A stretch of DNA of 64,000 nucleotides, taken from Nocardia acididurans (GTDB lineage Bacteria > Actinomycetota > Actinomycetes > Mycobacteriales > Mycobacteriaceae). Below, in pieces: positions 1-8,477 of this stretch (position 1 is the stretch's first letter; each line of letters starts with the position of its first letter). The translations under genes and the position numbers were made by a program. Location of the stretch: assembly GCF_016741815.1 (NCBI RefSeq), contig NZ_JAERRJ010000004.1, forward strand, positions 124,001 to 188,000, given 5' to 3'. Under the pieces are notes generated by a model. It was not told where the DNA came from, did no database searches, and was given only the letters and a program-made list of their open reading frames with translations.

Positions 1-1141
1 TCTCCACCAGCAGCCCCTGATCGAAGGCGACACTGCAGACCTTTCCGGCCTGCGAGGCGTCGTCGAAGACGAGGCCGTGCACGAGACCGCGTCCCCTGGT
101 GGTCATACCCTCGTGGGCGGCCGCCATGCCGGTCAGCGCGCGCTGGATGCGCTCGCCCTTGACGAAGGTCGCGGTCTGCAGACCGCCGTCGGACCAGTAG
201 TGCTGCAGCGCCGCCTGCGCGGTGACGAAGGCCGGGTTGTTGCCGCGGAAGGTGCCGTTGTGCTCACCGGGCGACCACTGGTCGAGTTCCGGCTTCATGA
301 GCACCAGCGCCATCGGAAGACCATATCCGCCAATGGATTTCGACAGCGTGACGATATCCGGGTGGATGCCGGCGGCTTCGAAGGAGAAGAACGGCCCGGT
401 GCGTCCGCAGCCCATCTGCACATCGTCGACGATGAGCAGGATGCCGCGCGCCGCGGTCAGTTCGGCCAGGCGGCGCAGCCACTCGGCGCTGGCCACGTTC
501 ACGCCGCCCTCACCCTGCACGGTCTCCACGATGACCGCGGCGGGCAGGTCCATCCCGGAGGAGGTGTCGTCGAGGGCGCGTTCCATCCAGTCCAGGCCGT
601 CGCTGTCGGTCAGGTAGCCGTCGTAGGGCACCGGCATCGAATGTGTCAGCGGCACACCGGCTCCCGCGCGCTTACCGGCATTGCCGGTGACGGCCAGCGC
701 GCCCAGCGTCATGCCGTGGAAGGCGTTGGTGAAGTTCAGGATCGTGGTGCGACCGGTCACCTTGCGGGCCAGTTTCAGCGCCGCCTCGACCGCATTCGCG
801 CCGGTCGGCCCGGGGAACTGCACCTTGTAGTCCAGACCGCGCGGGGTGAGCAGGGTGCGCTGGATGGTTTCCAGCAGCTTGCGCTTGGCGACGGTGGACA
901 TGTCGAGTCCGTGCGTGATGCCGTCGCCCGCAATGTATTCCAGCAGCGCCTGCTTGAGCACCGGATTGTTGTGCCCGTAGTTGAGCGCGCCCGCTCCGGC
1001 GAAGAAGTCGAGGTAGTCGCGTCCGGCCTCATCGTGCAGCCACGCGCCGCTGGCCGAATCGAACACGGTCGGCCAGGACCGGCAGTACCCGCGCACATTC
1101 GACTCGACGTGTTCGAAGATCGTCATATCGGTGCTGGTCAT
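1..1141 (-). CDS. ectB: L-2,4-diaminobutyrate:2-oxoglutarate aminotransferase (partial)
   Basis: EctB makes L-2,4-diaminobutyrate from aspartate semialdehyde using glutamate as amino donor, the first committed step of ectoine (osmolyte) synthesis. The translated complement shows a class III, fold-type I PLP aminotransferase: FFAGAGALNYGHNNP near the N terminus, VDDVQMGCGRTG with the PLP-contacting Asp near residue 237, and TLSKSIGGYG with the likely Schiff-base Lys near residue 267. The left window edge removes roughly the last 40 residues. The start is ATG at 1141, overlapping the ectA stop (ATGA); an in-frame ATG at 1144 is the alternative. Tight coupling to ectA supports the call; ectC would be expected beyond the left edge. 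Confidence 0.93.
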   Translation of the reverse strand, partial: MTSTDMTIFEHVESNVRGYCRSWPTVFDSASGAWLHDEAGRDYLDFFAGAGALNYGHNNPVLKQALLEYIAGDGITHGLDMSTVAKRKLLETIQRTLLTPRGLDYKVQFPGPTGANAVEAALKLARKVTGRTTILNFTNAFHGMTLGALAVTGNAGKRAGAGVPLTHSMPVPYDGYLTDSDGLDWMERALDDTSSGMDLPAAVIVETVQGEGGVNVASAEWLRRLAELTAARGILLIVDDVQMGCGRTGPFFSFEAAGIHPDIVTLSKSIGGYGLPMALVLMKPELDQWSPGEHNGTFRGNNPAFVTAQAALQHYWSDGGLQTATFVKGERIQRALTGMAAAHEGMTTRGRGLVHGLVFDDASQAGKVCSVAFDQGLLVE

Positions 1142-1710
1142 CATTCCTCCGTCGGTTTCGGGGTGATGCGGTAGAGACGTTCGGGCTCGTGTGAGTCGGG
1201 GAAGTCGGGGCGGTCGAACAGCGGCCAGTCGGTGAGCAGGCAGTCGCGCCGCCGGGCCAGGGCGGAGAACATGGCGATGGAGGCTTTGTTGTCCGGCGAG
1301 ATGGTGGTCTCGAGTTTCGAGACCCCCTGCCGGGCCAGGCCGTCCCACAGCCGGTCGAGCATGGTGACACCGAGGCCGAGGCCGCGGTACGGGTGGTCGA
1401 CGGCGACCTGCCAGACGAACAGCGTGTCGGGCGCCTCCGGTCGCCGGTAGCCGATGACGAATCCGGCTACGGTGCGGCCGATTTCGGCCACCACCGAGGT
1501 GGCGGTGAAGTCACGGCACCACATCAGGTACGCGTAACTCGAATTGGTGTCCAGCACACCGGAATCGGCGGCGATGTGCCAGATGTCCGCGCCATCGGCG
1601 ACACGTGGACTCCGGATGACGGTCAGGGAGTCGACCGTCGCGGTCGCCTGCGGCGGGCCGGGGAGAATCGGTTCGGTTGCTACGGGCAATTGGCTGAATT
1701 GTGTCTTCAT
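1141..1710 (-). CDS. ectA: L-2,4-diaminobutyrate acetyltransferase
   Basis: A 189-residue GNAT-fold protein that would N-acetylate the EctB product on the way to ectoine. The N-terminal third matches remembered EctA proteins (SPRVADGADIWHIA; TNSSYAYLMWCRDF), followed by the acetyl-CoA region (VAVDHPYRGLGLGVTML) near residues 105-120. It is the first gene of an ectA-ectB operon with a 4-bp overlap. About 235 bp separate it from the histidine kinase upstream on the same strand, and a terminator-like hairpin lies in that gap, so ectA probably has its own promoter. No osmo-regulatory site was recognised. Confidence 0.93.
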   Translation of the reverse strand: MKTQFSQLPVATEPILPGPPQATATVDSLTVIRSPRVADGADIWHIAADSGVLDTNSSYAYLMWCRDFTATSVVAEIGRTVAGFVIGYRRPEAPDTLFVWQVAVDHPYRGLGLGVTMLDRLWDGLARQGVSKLETTISPDNKASIAMFSALARRRDCLLTDWPLFDRPDFPDSHEPERLYRITPKPTEE

Positions 1711-1822
1711 GACGAATTTCAGCCTTACCGAGTGATCTTGAGGTCATCCGGTCGAGATCATTACCGTTTGATGACGGGCACGTCGGCGATTGTCATGAAA
1801 CCGGCATGCATGAAATATGGAA

Positions 1823-1851
1823 GGACCGCACCACCTGCGGTGATGCGGTCC
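1823..1851 (-). terminator. Hairpin terminator behind the two-component operon
   Basis: GGACCGCA (1823-1830) pairs with TGCGGTCC (1844-1851), and an inner CACC/GGTG pair gives a 3-nt loop. Read on the minus strand, the stem is followed by a T-richer stretch (TTCCATATTT). It lies about 100 bp past the histidine kinase stop and upstream of ectA, so it probably separates the two transcription units. Confidence 0.6.
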
Positions 1852-1947
1852 AAACAGAAATTCGCCGTGATTGCGGACACGTGATCTTCATGACGGCCGG
1901 AGTATCCTCGCGCGTCCGCGCGAACCACTCGGCAGGCGGGGACGGCC

Positions 1948-3018
1948 TTATTCTCCGGGCTGTTCGCAGACCGGTAGCCGGACAATGAATCGCGCTCCGC
2001 CACCCGGCCGATCCGCGCAGTCCACGGTGCCGCCGTGCGCGGCCACGGTTTCGGCCACCAGCGCCAATCCGATACCGGTGCCGGTGGCGGTGCGCCGGCC
2101 CGCGCCCACGGTGGCGAAGCGCTCGAAGATGCGCTCCCGCTCGGCTTCCGGAACACCCGGGCCGAGATCGTCGACCACGATGATGGCCTCCCCGCGCGCC
2201 CGGCGCACCGTGACGCCGGTGAGACCGCCGCCGTGCCGCACGGCATTGTCGAACAGATTCGCCAGTGCGCGTTCGAGTTCCAGTTTGCGGCCGCTGATGA
2301 CGACGTCCTCGGTGACGGTGAGCAGCCCGGCCGCGTGCTTGCGGCCCTCCAGGGTGTACCTGAGCAGGCTGGCGACCGAGAGCGGTTCGGCGTCACCGAC
2401 ATACACGCCCGCTTCGACGCGCGCCAGGGCGAGCATGTCGTCGAGGGTGCTGCGCAGATGCTCGAGTTCGTCGGCGACCAGTCCCAGCGCGCGCCGGGAG
2501 CGCTCGGGCATATCGTCCGCATGTCGTTGCAGCACACCGACACTGGTGACGAGGGTGGTCAACGGTGTGCGCAACTCGTGGCTGACGTCGCCGACCAGGC
2601 GGCGTTCACGTTCGATGCGCCGCTGCAGGGAGTCGACCATGCTGTTGAAGGCGTCGACGGTCGGCGACAGGTCGTGATCGTCGGAGCGGGGCAGCCGGGT
2701 GTTCAAGTCCCCGGCGGCGATTCGCGCGGCCGTGCCGGAGATCCGGCCCAGCGGCTCGAGTACCCGGCGGCTCACCCACACGCCCACCGCCGCGCCGACG
2801 CCGGTGGCCGCCAGTACCGCGATGATCAGCACATGACTCAGGCGCGTGGCCGATTCCCCGGGGTGAGAGCGCACATAGTCGGTGCCGGCCGTGTACATGA
2901 CCACGGCCAGCAGGAAGGACACCAGGCTCGCACTCAGCGCGAAGGCGAGAACCACACGCCCGCGCAGACTTTGGGGTGCCCGCGCCCGCCAGCGCCGGCG
3001 CCGGCCTTCGCCGGTCAT
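1948..3018 (-). CDS. Sensor histidine kinase of two-component system
   Basis: A 356-residue membrane kinase. Two transmembrane segments (about residues 22-44 and 62-82) flank a very short extracytoplasmic loop. A HAMP linker follows (83-135), then the phosphoacceptor in GDVSHELRTPL (His about 147) and an HATPase domain with ANLFDNAVRHGG (N box), DDLGPGVPE (G1) and TGTGIGLALV (G2). The start is ATG 3018, overlapping the regulator stop by 4 bp. The tiny sensor loop suggests that it senses through the membrane or a partner protein. Its organisation recalls envelope-stress kinases such as CseC, but the stimulus cannot be assigned from sequence. Genes for ectoine synthesis lie downstream beyond a terminator; a regulatory link is only a possibility. 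Confidence 0.9.
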   Translation of the reverse strand: MTGEGRRRRWRARAPQSLRGRVVLAFALSASLVSFLLAVVMYTAGTDYVRSHPGESATRLSHVLIIAVLAATGVGAAVGVWVSRRVLEPLGRISGTAARIAAGDLNTRLPRSDDHDLSPTVDAFNSMVDSLQRRIERERRLVGDVSHELRTPLTTLVTSVGVLQRHADDMPERSRRALGLVADELEHLRSTLDDMLALARVEAGVYVGDAEPLSVASLLRYTLEGRKHAAGLLTVTEDVVISGRKLELERALANLFDNAVRHGGGLTGVTVRRARGEAIIVVDDLGPGVPEAERERIFERFATVGAGRRTATGTGIGLALVAETVAAHGGTVDCADRPGGGARFIVRLPVCEQPGE

Positions 3019-3740
3019 CGCTGCAGATCGAGCCGGTACCCCAGGCCCCGGACCGTCACGACCACGCGCGGATCCGAGGGGTCGCGCTCGATCTTGGTGC
3101 GCAGGCGGCGGATATGCACGTCCACGATCCGCTCGTCGCCGAAAAAGCCTTGGTCCCAGACTCTTTCGAGCAGGGTGGCGCGGCTGAAGACGCGGCCGGG
3201 GGATCCGGCCAGTTCGCACAGCAGCCGGTATTCGGTGAGGGTCAGGTGGATTTCCTCGTCGCCGCGGTGCACGGTGCCGCTCTCGGGGGCGAGAATCAGC
3301 GGCACGTCCGGATGTTCGTCGAGGACGGTGGTGCCGAGTTCGGGTTCCCCGTCCGCCGCCGCCTCGACAGCGAACTGCATGCGCCGGCGCACCGCGCGCA
3401 TGCGGGCGGTGATCTCCTTGACCTCGAAGGGTTTGGTGACGAAGTCGTCGGCGCCCGCCTCCAGCGCGGCGACCACGTCGTGGGTGTCGTCGCGGGCACT
3501 GACCACGATGATGGGGACATCGTGGTCGCGGCGGATCTCGCGGATACAGGTGAAGCCGTCCATGCCGCCGAGCATGAGGTCGATGATGACGACATCGGGT
3601 GCGCCGTGGTCGCGCAGGTGGCGCAGCGCCACCTCGGCCTCCTCCGCCTCGGCGACGTCGTAGCCCTCGTCCTCCATCGCCAGTCGCAGCGCGGCGCGGA
3701 CGCGGTCGTCATCCTCCACGATCATCAGGTTCGCACTCAT
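3015..3740 (-). CDS. OmpR/PhoB-family response regulator
   Basis: A 241-residue DNA-binding regulator, partner of the overlapping kinase. The receiver domain has the acidic pocket (VEDDD near residue 10), the phosphoacceptor Asp near 54 in VVIIDLMLGGMDG, and the conserved Lys near 103 (VTKPFEV). The C-terminal winged helix (about 150-241) carries LTEYRLLCELAGSPGRVFSR and RRLRTKIERDPSDPR, typical of the OmpR class. Between the domains is a spacer of about 40 residues, longer than usual. It is the first gene of the operon; the roughly 150 bp upstream contain several short inverted repeats but no operator I can name. Confidence 0.92.
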   Translation of the reverse strand: MSANLMIVEDDDRVRAALRLAMEDEGYDVAEAEEAEVALRHLRDHGAPDVVIIDLMLGGMDGFTCIREIRRDHDVPIIVVSARDDTHDVVAALEAGADDFVTKPFEVKEITARMRAVRRRMQFAVEAAADGEPELGTTVLDEHPDVPLILAPESGTVHRGDEEIHLTLTEYRLLCELAGSPGRVFSRATLLERVWDQGFFGDERIVDVHIRRLRTKIERDPSDPRVVVTVRGLGYRLDLQR

Positions 3741-3893
3741 AATCCGTCCTCACTGTCACGGCGAACCGGGAGGTACGCGCTCAGTAAGCGCGCGGCAACC
3801 CGGACCGCACAGTCACAGCAAGTAGGACTACCCGGTCAAGCGGCATCGAAACCAAATCGTGACATTGCCCACCGGTGGCTTGCCACGCCCGGG

Positions 3894-5075
3894 TTAGACG
3901 TGCCCGTGCGCCTTGGCGAGCCGGTCCACGGCCTCGCGCAGGGCGTTCGCGTCGGAGGTGGTGAAGCACAGGCGCATGGACGCCGTGTAGTCGGTGGAGA
4001 CGGCGAAGGCATTGCCGGGGACGTAGGCGACACCGGCGTCCAGGGCCTGCGGGAGCAGCGCCTGGGTGTCGGTGCCGTCGGTGAAGTCGACCCAGACGAA
4101 CATGCCGCCCGCCGCGTTCGTGGCGGTGACGCGGTCGCCGAAACGGGTGCGCACGGCGTCCACGAGCGCGTGCGCGCGCTGCCCGTAGGCGGCGCGGACG
4201 GAATCGATGTGGCCGGTGAGCCAGTCGGTGTCGGCGAGCAGGTCGGCGGCGATCTGCTGGGTGAGAGCGGAGCCGCACAGGTCAGCGCCCTGCTTGAGGA
4301 GTTCGACGGCGCGGCAGACGCGCTCCGGAGCGGTCATCCAGCCGACGCGCAGGGTGGGGGCCAGGATCTTGGAGACGCTGGACAGACGAATCACGTTGGG
4401 CGAGTAGGTCGCCACCGGGGCGGGGGACGGCCGGTCGAACCAGAGTTCGCCGTAGGGGTCGTCCTCGATCACCCAGAAGCCGTGTGCGTCAGCGAGTTCC
4501 GCGAGCTCGCGGCGACGGTTCGGGCTCATGGTGACGCCGCCCGGATTGTGGAAGTTGCTCACGGTGTGCACGAAGGCGGGGCGCTCGCCACCGGCCAGCA
4601 ACTCACGCAGCACATCGACGCGCATACCCTCGGAATCCAAGGGAACAGCCACGATTCGCGCGCCCGCGGCCCGGAAGACCTGCAGCGCACCGACATACGC
4701 GGGATCCTCCACGATCACCAGGGAACCGGGATCGAGCAGCACCTCGGCCAGCAGCGAAAGCGCCTGCTGCGAACCGTGTGTGACGAAGACCTCCGCCACC
4801 GGGACCTCGCGGCCCAGGCGCGCGGACTCGCGGGCGGCCAGCACCTCGCGCAGCGGGCCCCAGCCGGGCGACTCCGTGTACTGCAGGCGCGAACGGTCGG
4901 ACAGGGCGGCGTCGGCGGCTACGGCGATGCGGTCGCGCGGCATGAGTTCGGCGTCCGGCAGGCCGCCGGCCAGGCTGATGATGTCGGCGCGCGCGGTCAG
5001 CTTGAGCAGATCGCGGATGGCCGAACTCCGCAGGCCGTCGAGACGCCGGGACAGCGGGGGGACGAGCGCCGACAT
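3894..5075 (-). CDS. PLP-dependent class I/II aminotransferase
   Basis: A 393-residue fold-type I aminotransferase resembling the 2-aminoadipate/aromatic transaminase (LysN/MocR-domain) group, but without the N-terminal GntR helix-turn-helix of MocR regulators. Motifs: ISLAGGLPDAELMP, SNFHNPGG (cofactor-contacting Asn near 177), IEDDPYGEL, and the PLP Lys near 236 in LSSVSKILAPTLRVGW. The substrate cannot be read from sequence. It is a single gene, with a strong palindrome 57-88 bp upstream of its start that could be its operator. Confidence 0.85.
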   Translation of the reverse strand: MSALVPPLSRRLDGLRSSAIRDLLKLTARADIISLAGGLPDAELMPRDRIAVAADAALSDRSRLQYTESPGWGPLREVLAARESARLGREVPVAEVFVTHGSQQALSLLAEVLLDPGSLVIVEDPAYVGALQVFRAAGARIVAVPLDSEGMRVDVLRELLAGGERPAFVHTVSNFHNPGGVTMSPNRRRELAELADAHGFWVIEDDPYGELWFDRPSPAPVATYSPNVIRLSSVSKILAPTLRVGWMTAPERVCRAVELLKQGADLCGSALTQQIAADLLADTDWLTGHIDSVRAAYGQRAHALVDAVRTRFGDRVTATNAAGGMFVWVDFTDGTDTQALLPQALDAGVAYVPGNAFAVSTDYTASMRLCFTTSDANALREAVDRLAKAHGHV

Positions 5076-5131
5076 GGAACACCTCCGAGGGAACGCCGGG
5101 GTATACGAAACCCCACCATGTCACAGCACGA

Positions 5132-5163
5132 CCAGAATATGAAATGAGAATCCCATATTCTGG
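5132..5163. promoter_or_regulatory. Perfect 10-bp inverted repeat, candidate operator
   Basis: CCAGAATATG (5132-5141) and CATATTCTGG (5154-5163) form a perfect inverted repeat with a 12-bp spacer, so half-site centres are 22 bp (about two helical turns) apart. A second, overlapping near-palindrome is AATCCCA/TGGGAAT. The element is AT-rich in very GC-rich DNA and sits between the stop of the 612-residue envelope protein and the aminotransferase start. No U tract follows on either strand, so an operator is more likely than a terminator. Confidence 0.5.
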
Positions 5164-5185
5164 GAATGCGGGAAGTGGTTCGGGC

Positions 5186-7024
5186 TCAGCGCTCGTCGAT
5201 GGTGAAGATCAGGCTCTTCCCGTCCCGGTTCACGGTGGTGATGCGCTGCTTGTACACGGTGGTGGTCCCGTCCGGGCGATGCTCGGTCAGATCCGCGTCG
5301 AACAGCTCCGGGGTGACCTCCACGATTCGCACGCAGTAGCTGGTCCCGACCGGAATCACATCGTTGATCGCGTTCTGGATGACCTCGGCCTGCGACACGT
5401 TCGCCGCATCCGGCGCCACGAAAGTCCGCGCCTTCACGCCGCTGCGATCCGTGTAGAACGAATGCTGGAAGCCGAGAATCGCGTCCGCGCCGTTGGCGGT
5501 GCTGCCCGGCCCGTTCCCGATGGTGAGATTGCCCTCCCGCTTGGCGGGGCAGCTCAACTCCGCGGGCGAGGTGGTGGCGGTGGCGGCCCGCTTCGTGCTC
5601 GCGGGCACCGGCGGCGCGGCCGTCGGCTCGGCGGGCTCCGTATCCCGCGTGGCCACCGCGACCACCACCGCGACGGCCACGATCACCGCCACCAGCGCGC
5701 CCACCCCGGCCGCGATCCTGCCCCACGGCGGCGCAGCCTTCTCCTCCTCGTCCACCTTGCCCTGTGGCACAACGTTTTTCGGCGTCAGCGCCCGACCGAT
5801 CGGATCATCCGCCCAGGAGAGCGAATCCGATTCCGCCCGCGCCCGATCCGGCGGCGGCACCGGCGGAAACCCGTCCGACCCCGAGGACCGCCACCACGAC
5901 CCCGAATCGGAAACACTCGAAGCCCGTTCTCCCGCACCGGATCCCGAATCCGCGCCGGACGGCGTCCCGCTCGCCCCAGGGTTCGGCACACCGGCGCCGG
6001 CCGCCTGCGCCCCGGCCACCGGGTCGGCACCGCTCGCCGGCGGATACTGCCCCGTCGCAGGCCCGCCCGCTGGCGGATACTGCCCGGTCGCCGGCCCGCC
6101 CACCGGCGGATACTGCCCGGTCGCCGGCGCACTCCACGAATCCGGCGCCCGATACTGCGGCGGCGGTGGCGGAATCGGCGGCGCCCCATCCGCGGGCCGC
6201 CAGGCCAGATCCGGACTCGCAGGCTCCCCCGCCGGCGTCCACCCGGTTCCGACCCCGGGATCCACCTGCGCCCCGAAATCGTTCAACGACGGCCCGAAGT
6301 CATTCAACGCGGGCCCGAAACCCTCGTCGCCACCCCCACCCCCCGGCACCGGAGCCCCGAAACCCCCAGCAGCCGAACCGGAATCGTGTACAGCGGGGCC
6401 GAACCCGCCCGCGGTCCCTTGTGCACCCGGATCAAATCCGGGTGCGGGAGAACCCGTATCGCGCACAGGCGGGCCGAACCCGCCGGATGTCGCAGCCCCG
6501 GGCTCGACCGGGCTGGAAACGGGGGTTTCGGCACCGCCGACAGGCGGGCCGAAGCCGCCCGCGGCCGGATCCATGTCTCGCACCGGCGGGCCGAAACCAT
6601 CCACCGGAGCCGGAGGTCCGCCGACGGCCGGTCCGAAACCGCCCGCAGACGCCCCTCGATCGCCGACTGGCGGACCGAAACCCACTGCGGGGGAATCAGT
6701 GTCGGGTACGGGCGCGCCGGGGCGTGTCGGAGCAGGCACGGCGTCGTGCACCGGGGGGCCGAATCCGCTTGCCAGAGAGACGGGGTGGGTGACGGCGGGG
6801 CCGAAAGTGGATTCCCCTTCCGGGGCCGAAGATCCGGGCTGAATCGCGTCAGGTCCGGGCTGCGCCGCGCCGGTTCCGGGCTGCGCCGCGTCAGGTCGGG
6901 GCTGCGCCGCGTCGGGTTCGGGTTGCGCCGGGGCGGATGGTTTCGGTTGGGCCGGGGCCGCGTCGGGCCTCGGGGCGGATTCGGGGTCGGGGCGATCCGC
7001 CGACTCGTCCTTGCCGGAAACCAT
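5186..7024 (-). CDS. Membrane-anchored repeat protein with extracytoplasmic C-terminal domain
   Basis: A 612-residue protein of unknown function. The first ~440 residues are Pro/Ala/Gly-rich and probably disordered: short AQP-type repeats, then about ten GFGPPV/GFGPAV repeats at irregular spacing, then three tandem PATGQYPP repeats. One transmembrane helix follows (IAAGVGALVAVIVAVAVVVA, near 460-480), then an acidic linker and a ~125-residue C-terminal domain with two Cys (LSCPAKREGNL; GTSYCVRIVEV) ending in LIFTIDER. A cytoplasmic repeat tail and an extracytoplasmic folded domain are inferred. The start is ATG 7024, with AAAGGA six bases upstream. The C-terminal domain looks like an uncharacterised nocardial family; no enzyme motif is visible. 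Confidence 0.75.
   Translation of the reverse strand: MVSGKDESADRPDPESAPRPDAAPAQPKPSAPAQPEPDAAQPRPDAAQPGTGAAQPGPDAIQPGSSAPEGESTFGPAVTHPVSLASGFGPPVHDAVPAPTRPGAPVPDTDSPAVGFGPPVGDRGASAGGFGPAVGGPPAPVDGFGPPVRDMDPAAGGFGPPVGGAETPVSSPVEPGAATSGGFGPPVRDTGSPAPGFDPGAQGTAGGFGPAVHDSGSAAGGFGAPVPGGGGGDEGFGPALNDFGPSLNDFGAQVDPGVGTGWTPAGEPASPDLAWRPADGAPPIPPPPPQYRAPDSWSAPATGQYPPVGGPATGQYPPAGGPATGQYPPASGADPVAGAQAAGAGVPNPGASGTPSGADSGSGAGERASSVSDSGSWWRSSGSDGFPPVPPPDRARAESDSLSWADDPIGRALTPKNVVPQGKVDEEEKAAPPWGRIAAGVGALVAVIVAVAVVVAVATRDTEPAEPTAAPPVPASTKRAATATTSPAELSCPAKREGNLTIGNGPGSTANGADAILGFQHSFYTDRSGVKARTFVAPDAANVSQAEVIQNAINDVIPVGTSYCVRIVEVTPELFDADLTEHRPDGTTTVYKQRITTVNRDGKSLIFTIDER
6039..6137 (-). repeat. Three tandem 33-bp coding repeats
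   Basis: Three near-identical 33-bp units (6039-6071, 6072-6104, 6105-6137), each beginning GGCGGATACTGCCC on the plus strand. They encode PATGQYPP-type repeats inside the envelope protein. The unit is a multiple of three, so copy-number changes would keep the frame. Confidence 0.85.
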
Positions 7025-7115
7025 CACCCGTCCTTTCGCCACACACGTGGGGCGGTCACCCCTGACCGCCCCACGCGACGACTCACCTGCTGCCGGTACC
7101 GGCTCGCGGTACCGC

Positions 7116-8246
7116 TCAGTTCTGTACCGAACCACCCATCTGCGTGGTGACCCCACCGAGGTCGACCGTCTGCGCGGGCAGTTCGCCAGCGGGGAGTTTA
7201 CCAATCTGCCCGGCCGCCTCCAGGATGGTGGCGCCGCCGGGGAGCAGGCGGATGAAGTTCTCGGTGTCGGCCTTCACCGCGTTGGCGACGGTGGTGTCGA
7301 GGATGAACTCCAGGGTGCGGTTCTCGTCGGTGCCGGTGGTGGCGAACGCGGTCACCTTGATGCTGTTGGTGACCGTGTAGTCCAGCGACATACCGGCCGC
7401 GCCGAGACCGCCCGGCGTGGTGTAGCCGATGGTGCCGACGTAGCCGTCCAGATTGCTGAAGTGGTGGGTGTTGGCCGCCCAGCCGCCCAGCAGGGTGCCG
7501 CCGTCGACGCTGAGGCCGAGCTCGGAGTGCGGGCCGGTCATCTCGACCACGGGCGCGGTGGGCGCGGCGTCGAGGACCGGGGCCTGCCAGCGCGGCTGCT
7601 GCGGAGCCTCCGTCACGACCTCGTCGGTGAGGGTGTTGAGGCTCGGGTCGGTCTGCGCGCCGTTGCCGGTGCCCGGCTGGCCCGCGCCGGTCTGCGGGGT
7701 CTGCTGGCCGTTCTGGGTCTGCTGCCCGGCCTGCTGGTTCTGCTGCCCGGCCTGATCCTGCTGTCCCGCTTGCGGATTCTGCTGGCCCGCGTTCTGCTGC
7801 CCGGCATTCTGCTCACCGGTCTGGCCGACCTGCACGGTCTGGCCGGGCACCGGCAGCGGGGCCACCCGCGGCACGGTCACGCCGGGCTGGGTCGGCCGCG
7901 AGTTCTTGGGCTGATCGCCGGCGGGCTGGTTCTCGTTGGTCTTCGGCTCGTTCGAATTCGGCTTGGGCTCAGCCTCGTTCGTCTTGGGCTCGGTCTCGGG
8001 CTTGCCGGGCGTGGTGACGCCGGGCTGCCCCGGCTGGTTCTGCCCGCCCTGCCCGTCGTTCTCGGTGCCGTTGGGCGCCTCGGACTGCTTGGGCGCAGTG
8101 GTGTTCTCGTCGTTCTGGGCCGGGACCGCGCCGGGATCGGCGGGGGCGGCATTGGCGGGGGTGCTGAACAGGGTCACCGCGGTGGCCGCGACGGCCAACG
8201 ACAGGGAGGTGCTCGCCTTGATTCGACTAGGCTTGCGGTGCTTCAC
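7116..8246 (-). CDS. Secreted Gln/Asn/Pro-rich protein with C-terminal folded domain
   Basis: A 376-residue exported protein of unknown function. A Sec signal peptide is visible (basic HRKPSRIK, hydrophobic LSLAVAATAVTLF, cleavage likely after ANA). Residues ~45-230 are low complexity: Glu/Lys/Pro/Asn stretches with EPKTNE repeats, then QQNAGQQ/QAGQQ repeats. The last ~140 residues look folded (LGLSVDGGTLLGGWAAN; FSNLDGYVGTIGY; MSLDYTVTNSIKVTAFATTG) and contain no Cys. The start is GTG 8246, with AAGGA 12 bases upstream. It directly precedes the GFGPPV-repeat envelope protein on the same strand (91-bp gap), so the two may be co-transcribed. An envelope or surface role is inferred only from secretion and composition. 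Confidence 0.75.
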   Translation of the reverse strand: MKHRKPSRIKASTSLSLAVAATAVTLFSTPANAAPADPGAVPAQNDENTTAPKQSEAPNGTENDGQGGQNQPGQPGVTTPGKPETEPKTNEAEPKPNSNEPKTNENQPAGDQPKNSRPTQPGVTVPRVAPLPVPGQTVQVGQTGEQNAGQQNAGQQNPQAGQQDQAGQQNQQAGQQTQNGQQTPQTGAGQPGTGNGAQTDPSLNTLTDEVVTEAPQQPRWQAPVLDAAPTAPVVEMTGPHSELGLSVDGGTLLGGWAANTHHFSNLDGYVGTIGYTTPGGLGAAGMSLDYTVTNSIKVTAFATTGTDENRTLEFILDTTVANAVKADTENFIRLLPGGATILEAAGQIGKLPAGELPAQTVDLGGVTTQMGGSVQN

Positions 8247-8400
8247 TTTTCGCTCGATTCCTTCGTCCCTCTCGGACGATCGGCGCGCGGAGTGACCGCG
8301 AGTCGAGCCACCGGCCGGAGCCGGAAAGGGCTGACCCCCTGACAATCTCGCGACCACCCTGCCGATCGCATCCCGTGGCGAAGTGAATCACACGTAATGC
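8247..8400 (-). promoter_or_regulatory. Structured 5' leader of the secreted protein
   Basis: On the minus strand the leader contains several pairing segments. GGCTCGAC (around 8301-8308) can pair with the TCGAGC just upstream of the GTG start, and CGTCC-GAGAG-GGACG forms a hairpin beside the ribosome-binding GAAGGA. A GC-rich CCGGCTCCGGCCGG palindrome lies further up. Closing the long-range helix would place the Shine-Dalgarno region within structure. I do not recognise a known riboswitch class; it lacks the core motifs I remember for the c-di-AMP ydaO family. Confidence 0.35.
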
Positions 8401-8477
8401 ACAGCGGCAAGACGGCAGATGTCACAACATTCGCTGTTCACCCGCCGACCTTGCCGTCACATGAAATCGATTGGCTA

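Noticed and set aside
6039..6137. 33-bp direct repeats as a possible CRISPR array
   Set aside because: Units abut without spacers and lie in frame in a coding region with matching protein repeats.
7116..7560. MspA-type porin identity for the secreted QN-rich protein
   Set aside because: The C-terminal domain is beta-like but does not match the MspA/Nfp sequence pattern that I can recall.
8247..8400. ydaO-type c-di-AMP riboswitch
   Set aside because: The conserved GGGGAACC, GGGGUGAAUC and CCCGACAGCUAACC-type segments that I remember for the family are absent; only a generic structured leader is claimed.
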